Shown: positions 59,128 through 64,000 of the stretch, in pieces
Position numbering within the stretch: position 1 is the first letter of the stretch
Layout of the letters: the number at the start of each line of letters is the position of its first letter
Origin: Phyllostachys edulis
Lineage: Eukaryota; Streptophyta; Magnoliopsida; Poales; Poaceae
Direction of reading: 5' to 3'
DNA length: 64,000 bases
Assembly: GCA_036346405.1 (NCBI GenBank)
Contig: CM070546.1
Span: 101,004,826-101,068,825, forward strand
The notes under the pieces: generated by a model
Told to the model about the DNA's origin: nothing
Seen by the model: the letters and a program-made list of their open reading frames with translations, nothing else
Databases searched by the model: none
Made by a program: the position numbers and the translations under genes

Positions 59128-59494
59128 GGGCTTATATCCCCCCCCCAACGCGCACCGGGTAACGCCATTCCGTGGGACAGAAAGCGAGCTCGCAATCGTG
59201 AGGAGAAGAAGAGAGGAAGGGAAAGAGGAAGAGAAACAAAGAGGAGAAGAGGGAGAAGAGAGGAGAGGGAGACGGAGGGAAAGAGAGGAGGAGGAGGAGT
59301 TCGCGCATCGACGACGGTGAGTCCCTGCACTTCTTTGTAGATTTACTTTTGAAACCATGGTAGGTTAGCAACTAAAATCATTAGATGTGCAATTGTTTCG
59401 GGTACGTCACATATTATTAATAGTTGTAAATAGTGTAGTCGTAGAACTAACATCAATTTAGTTGTTAATAGTTGTAATGCGGCTATGGTTGAGT
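59128..59494. other. Unassigned, purine-rich patch
   Basis: 59200-59300 is dominated by GAGGAGAAGAG-type purine runs. The minus-strand frames here are low complexity. No gene. Confidence 0.35.
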
Positions 59495-59495
59495 A

Positions 59496-59800
59496 CATAT
59501 CGTCTGCACATACACCATTTCGTGGACATATATCGTCTGCACATACACCATTTCGTGGACATATGCACATGAGACATCTGAACTGTCCATCCAGCGATCC
59601 ACGAGTGTCCTCGCACCCACCTCCCACTTACAGCACATTTGTGAAACCCCCCTCCTAGTTGGATTTCAGACAAGGGGTTTTTCGCAAATGTGGCATAAGT
59701 AGGAGGTGGGTGCGAGGACGGTCGTGGATCGCTAGATGGATAGCTTGGATGTCTTATGTGCATATATCCACGAAATGGTGTACGTGTACATGATATGTCG
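59496..59800. repeat. Large imperfect hairpin (about 130-bp arms)
   Basis: The left arm, 59523-59655, and right arm, 59671-59799, are inverted copies sharing ACACCATTTCGTGGA, TGCACAT-AGACATC, GCGATCCACGA and CCTCGCACCCACCTCC. Only about 15 bp separate them. A 33-bp direct repeat (CGTCTGCACATACACCATTT) precedes the left arm at 59501 and 59534. It looks like a MITE or foldback element. Confidence 0.85.
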
Positions 59801-59813
59801 CTGCTATGGCTAT

Positions 59814-59907
59814 ACCCTAACCCTAACCTCTTGACCTCATACCCTAACCCCAACCCTTAACCCTAACCCCTAAACCCTGAAACCCAGAACCCTAAAACCC
59901 TAAAACC
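59814..59907. repeat. Interstitial telomere-like repeats
   Basis: At least ten imperfect CCCTAA or CCCTAAA words in about 95 bp. Plant telomeres are CCCTAAA. The tract is short and degenerate. Confidence 0.8.
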
Positions 59908-60374
59908 GAAATGCAGCTATGGCTATATATGTTGAGGATTATGCGGTTTATGCAAGAATGTAACTAAATTTTCAGAATACTGGAGCTACTCTATAAATAA
60001 TTAAACCACTAATTTTTTCGTAATTACTAACTTGAAATTAATTTGCAGGTATGGCTCGTGACCTCGATGGTTCCAACTGGCCTTTCAGCATGCTGGACCA
60101 TCTCGTCGACACACAACACCGCGCCAGCCATCGTGTCCTGCATCCTGAGGGCAGGGATGAGGCGACTAAGTTGGGGGTGGTCTGTACGCGGACACCCCCA
60201 ATGGGCTAGGAGACTAGACCCACGCTGGAGAGACAGGTTTGTCTGAAAACTGTGGCACTTCTTTTTATCGTATGTCCGCTATATACTTACTTCTTCATGC
60301 TTTGCAGGTTTGTCTGCAAAACAAGACGTGACCACTCTCTACAAAGCAAAAAGAGACCACTCGACTGTCACTAT
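59908..60374 (+). other. Possible exon of unknown gene
   Basis: After a TTTGCAG acceptor-like string (60043-60049) a frame reads LDHLVDTQHRASHRVLHP then a stop near 60207. A second TTTGCAG lies at about 60302-60308. It faintly recalls the start of transposon-associated plant mobile domain proteins, but I cannot establish that. Confidence 0.25.
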
Positions 60375-61139
60375 TGTAACATCCCAATCTTTGGGCTTTT
60401 TGAAAATTTGCAAAATAAAAATAACCATTTGATTTTTGTTGAAGTTGCTAAAGCTTAACTTAGAATTTTAAACAACAAAAACAATTTAATTTGAATTAAC
60501 CAAACTTCAATTAATTCAAAATTTAGTTTATTTGGGTTTCTTTGATTTCCTTGGAGTTCAATTTCATTTATTTCCATTCTGTTCTTCCCAAAATTTCCTT
60601 TATTTGATTGAAAATTTTAAATTAGTCATTTTAAAAGTGTTGGTTTCTTTTGGGGATTTCTACTATTATTTAAAATCCGAGTCTAAGACTCAATTTCAAG
60701 TTCCAATTCTCAATTCAGATCTTTGATCCAAAATCCAATCCTTGCGGCTATTTCTAAATTCATTTTTCCTTTTTGAATTCATCTCAAGTTCAAGCCTCAA
60801 CCGATTTGCAAAATTCAAATTCCTATTTGAATTTTTCTTGAAATGTAAATCCTATAATTTCATTTCATTTTATCCTTAGGCCGAAAACCTTTTTCCTTTC
60901 CTTTTCTCAAATTTGAAGCTCGTCGTCAAATTTCCAAATTCAAATCTTGCAATTTGAATTTTCCCCAACTCAATGCAAATTCTTTGCCAAATCCCGAATT
61001 CAATTTTTGCAAATTGAATCTTTTGCGAAATCGTTCTTCTTTTCCTTTTTCTAAATTTCCGTAATTGGAAAATCTTTAAAAATCTCATTTCTCTGTTTGT
61101 TCAATTCCTCGCGGCTGTTCCTATCCCTCACTACCAACC

Positions 61140-61380
61140 GCTCCACCCTTTTGGTTTCGACCATCCTTTCAGTTTTGAGCACCCTCTCAGTGTCGACCAC
61201 CATTTCGGTTTCGACCACCCTCTCGGTTTGAACCACCCTTTCGGTTTTGACCACCCTCTCGATTTGATCCACCCTCTTGGTTTGAACCACCCTCTCGGTT
61301 TTGACTACCCTCTTGGTTTTGACCACCCTCTCAGTTTTGACCATCCTCTCGGTTTCGACCACCCTCTTGGTTTCGTTCAG
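61140..61380. repeat. 18-bp minisatellite in the truncated LTR
   Basis: CGGTTTTGACCACCCTCT and variants repeat in phase, giving VVKTER-type hexapeptides on the minus strand. It occupies the same position in the LTR as the 30-bp array in LTR C. Confidence 0.85.
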
Positions 61381-61672
61381 CCCCACCTATCAGTCCCCTG
61401 CTTACCTTTTTCCCCCCGTCGCATCACGGCTATCGCAAAAGTCGTCGCCCCGACGCGAATCCCACCCCTTTTTCCCTCGGCGACGTCCGTATGAAATGTT
61501 GTCACCTCCGTCGTGTCTGTTCCCTCTCTTGTCTCCTCCCCTACCTGCCCCATCCTCTCCCTCACCTGCCGGTCGTGCATCCAAGCCGCGCCACTGCGAA
61601 TCTCGTCGCTCCATCTTGTCGCCCAGTCCTCCTCCTTCCTCTATTAATGGAGCCCCAGGGAGTAGGGGTGTT

Positions 61673-62466
61673 CGTTTGGTATTTTTGGTAAATACGGTAT
61701 ATATGATAAATACGGTGTTGTTAGTTTGGTAAATACGATATTTTTTAATATACGGTTCGGTATCGGTAAATCCCAATTTATTTCGGTACAGTATCGAAAA
61801 ATACCATATTTACCAAAGTTACCGCGAATTCCGAACGAGTAGTCATGTTGCGGCAAGCCGGTAAGCGGTACGCAAATACCAACCGGCAGTCGGTAGCAGT
61901 ACCAAACCAACCAGTGTACCACTACCAGTCTACCATGTTGTATCGCTCTTGCTGGAAGTGCATGCAACATGGAAAATTGGAAATGCACATGGACATGCAC
62001 CACTGCACCAGTACCACACGTCCACACCACAACACCACTCGGCACTCAATCAGTACATCACATGCACTCATGCAGCATGCATAGTCATTGCCCAAATGCC
62101 TAGCAATCCAACATGGCACAAACATCGCCGGCCACCGCACTTCCCCTGTTTGCTCTCAACAATGGCAACAAGCACATGCACTTGGACAAGAAAGCGGCGT
62201 CAGCGATCCCCAAGAGCCAGCGCCGGTGCCAGCCGAAAGCGCCAATGCCCAGCGCCGGTGCCCAAAGACTCCAACTGAGACGCCCAATAAGACCAAATGG
62301 TTTGATCGGTTTACTCGGTTTTTAGCCAGTTTTTACCCAAAAAACCGAATTCTAAAAAAGCAGATTTCTAAAAACCGAACCGAATACCAGTCAAACCTAG
62401 TTGACCGGTACGGTTCGGTTTGTTTGGCTCGGTTTATTTGCTTTAGTACAAAAGTGAACGGCCCTA
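61673..62466. mobile_element. hAT-like element in the truncated LTR
   Basis: Starts TAGGGGTGTTCGTTTGGTAT and ends with the inverse of TAGGGCCGTTCACTTTTG. The subterminal regions are rich in TACGGTAT or CGGTTTG words. Possible 8-bp flanks (CCAGGGAG, CTAGGAGC) match poorly. No transposase. Confidence 0.6.
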
Positions 62467-63200
62467 CTAGGAGCACTTTTGCCCTCATCTTGTTTTCCGC
62501 TCAACTCTCCTCTCTCTCTCTCTCTCGCCCTCGTTTCGCCGCGCATCGAGTTTCGCTACCACCGGTTGGAGCTCGCGCCATTGCCTCTAGCGCTGCTGTC
62601 AAAGCTTCTCCACCGACGTGGTCTTCGCCGTTGGCTTCGCAAGATCGTGGCCTACCCAGTGCGCACTGCCTCGCCCGTCCGCCTACATCAGCACCCGCGT
62701 GGAAGCCAGCGTAACCCCCTCCTCTTCTACCCACGTCAATTCATGCCCCAGAGCACCTTGAAGCAATCCCCTCACTCCACTTTAGTTTTGATTCACAAGA
62801 GCCGCTGCATTTCCTCTTCCCCTTTATTCCCGGCCGACCCCTTCGTCGCCATCCTTCTTCGCCATCGACCGCGAGCTTTCCCCTAGCCATTCACCGTCCA
62901 CCGACCTCCTCGGGCCTCTCTCTCGATCTTGGTGAGCTCCCCGTGCCCTGTTCTCCCTCAACATCCTTCCGACCACCTGTAGTCGAACCTCCTTCCGACC
63001 AAGTAGTCGAACCTCCTTCCGACCACCTATAGTCGAACCTCCTTCCGACCACATCGTGTAGTCAAAACCTCCTTTCGACAATGTATTTTCAAACTTCCGA
63101 GAGCTCGTTCTCCTTTGTCCGAGCTCCAATCCAAGTGATTCAAGTTTCTAAATTCATCTAAATTTAGTAGCTTCCTTTTTTTTGTTCTAGTTTGGTAATT

Positions 63201-63480
63201 TTTGGATATTATTTGGATCTATTTGTGGATATCATGGGGATATGCCTGAGATCTTAGGATGATGTTACAATTGGCAATGTCGTTGATGGTTTGTCGAATC
63301 ACGTGTTTTCGGAAAAGTTCCAAGACTGTCAGGCCTTTGGCGGTCTGACCGGCCATTTTGGCGGTCAGACCGCCATACCTGCTTGGTTTTCGAATGGTCG
63401 TTGGCCGACCGCCAGTCAAGGTCGACCGCCATGGAGCGGTCTGACCGGCTAATTGATGTTAAATCTGCTCCATGTGAAAA
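63201..63480. other. Junction and GACCGCC-type repeat
   Basis: GCGGTCTGACCGGC and its inverse alternate at 63338-63450, like the leader or LTR of some sireviruses. The point where the A/C-type LTR stops is not clear. Confidence 0.4.
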
Positions 63481-64000
63481 ATGCTTAGAGTCTAGCAAGT
63501 TGGATGCTTCGTAATGTGAAATCTAGCTTTTGCTCTTTACGCTTAGAACGCTAACATGAAGTTAAGGATATTCTAGAAGCGATTAGAGCTAAATTTGCTG
63601 CTTAAGGACACAATTGATTCTACATCTTGTGCCTCTTGTGCCACTTATAAGCTTGAAGTTGCGATCTTAAGGAGAAACATGCTAGAGCCATTAAGGGCAA
63701 GACTTGTGAATCATGTGCTAATATTGAAAAAGAGAAAGCTTATCTCAAGGATACTTTAGAAAGATTCTCTAATGGTGAAAAACAGTTAAACATGATTCTA
63801 GATAAATCTAAAACTCCTTTTAAGAAGCAAGGTTTAGGATACAACTCGCTTCAGACATGTCCAAGCCTAATGTCATTCAAGTCTTGGAAAATGGCTTAGT
63901 TGAATTTAAAACCCAACCTCGCAAAAAACTGCTTTTAAATCTGCAGGTTTGTCCAACCTTCTTTTAAGGCAAAAGGTGCTTCTCCCAAAGGGTACAAAAT
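63481..64000 (+). pseudogene. Sirevirus-like Ty1/copia gag remnant (runs off the window)
   Basis: From about 63682 the frame reads AIKGKTCESCANIEKEKAYL, KDTLERFSNGEKQLNMILDK and KKQGLGYN, the coiled-coil and GLGY region seen in sirevirus gag. A frameshift at about 63843 moves to DMSKPNVIQVLENGLVEFKT and another near 63925 to the KGASPKG-like tail. The upstream part, 63481-63680, is consistent with gag but degraded. Continuation beyond 64000 is expected. Confidence 0.8.

Larger units (their letters stand above)
60375..63200 (+). mobile_element. Truncated A/C-type gypsy LTR
   Basis: Begins TGTAACATCCCAA as in families A and C, with AAAATAACCATTTGATTTT as in C just after. Near 63140 it carries TTTCTAAATTCATCTAAATT as in A4 at about 42805. 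The 3' end is missing after about 63.2 kb. It contains an 18-bp minisatellite (61140-61380), a second short array (62970-63085) and a hAT-like insertion. Confidence 0.75.

Noticed and set aside
61051..61386. 111-codon VVKTER-repeat frame (minus)
   Set aside because: Derived from the 18-bp minisatellite; no evidence of a gene.

Overview
This window is plant nuclear DNA, almost certainly from a grass (Poaceae). The evidence is long Ty3/gypsy LTRs, Helitron, hAT, CACTA and other TIR elements, plus fragments of plant genes: a YUCCA-type flavin monooxygenase, a callose synthase, pyruvate phosphate dikinase (PPDK), a fructose-bisphosphate aldolase and a grass-type F-box protein. I found no intact protein-coding gene. 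Every recognisable gene is broken, truncated or interrupted, so the window reads as repeat-rich intergenic DNA built by nested insertions. No rRNA gene, convincing tRNA gene or CRISPR array was seen.

Layout. 0-2.5 kb: 3' part of a decayed Ty1/copia element with a short 3' LTR. 2.6-4.5 kb: two non-autonomous elements with long imperfect terminal inverted repeats. 4.6-9.9 kb: a solo LTR (family B) interrupted by a solo LTR of family A, which has a perfect 5-bp target-site duplication (TSD). 9.9-15.5 kb: part of a minus-strand gypsy element with gag, primer-binding site and 5' LTR (family A). 15.5-20.8 kb: plus-strand exon fragments of aldolase and PPDK, plus unrecognised exon-like pieces and local duplications. 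21.9-24.4 kb: 5' half of a decayed gypsy element (LTR, PBS, gag, protease, start of RT). 24.4-33 kb: mostly unassigned, with a stem-loop tandem array, a tRNA-like segment and small TIR elements. 33-45.7 kb: DNA with CACTA-like subterminal repeats and a broken F-box gene, into which solo LTR D (itself carrying solo LTR C) and LTR A4 were inserted. 46.4-51.1 kb: a minus-strand YUCCA fragment fused to a callose synthase fragment, interrupted by a hAT-like element and a copia solo LTR, with Helitron-type ends on both sides. 51.7-58.5 kb: solo LTR B2, then unassigned DNA holding solo LTR A3. 59-60.4 kb: palindromes, a large hairpin and telomere-like repeats. 60.4-64 kb: a truncated A/C-type LTR with a hAT-like insertion, then a sirevirus-like copia gag running off the end.

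The genes do not work together as a pathway. The main signal is history: repeated LTR insertion followed by LTR-LTR recombination to solo LTRs, and gene fragments assembled or broken by transposons. Family and homology calls come from reading translated motifs, not from database searches. LTR boundaries rest on TG...CA ends, comparison between copies in this window and, where stated, matching TSDs.
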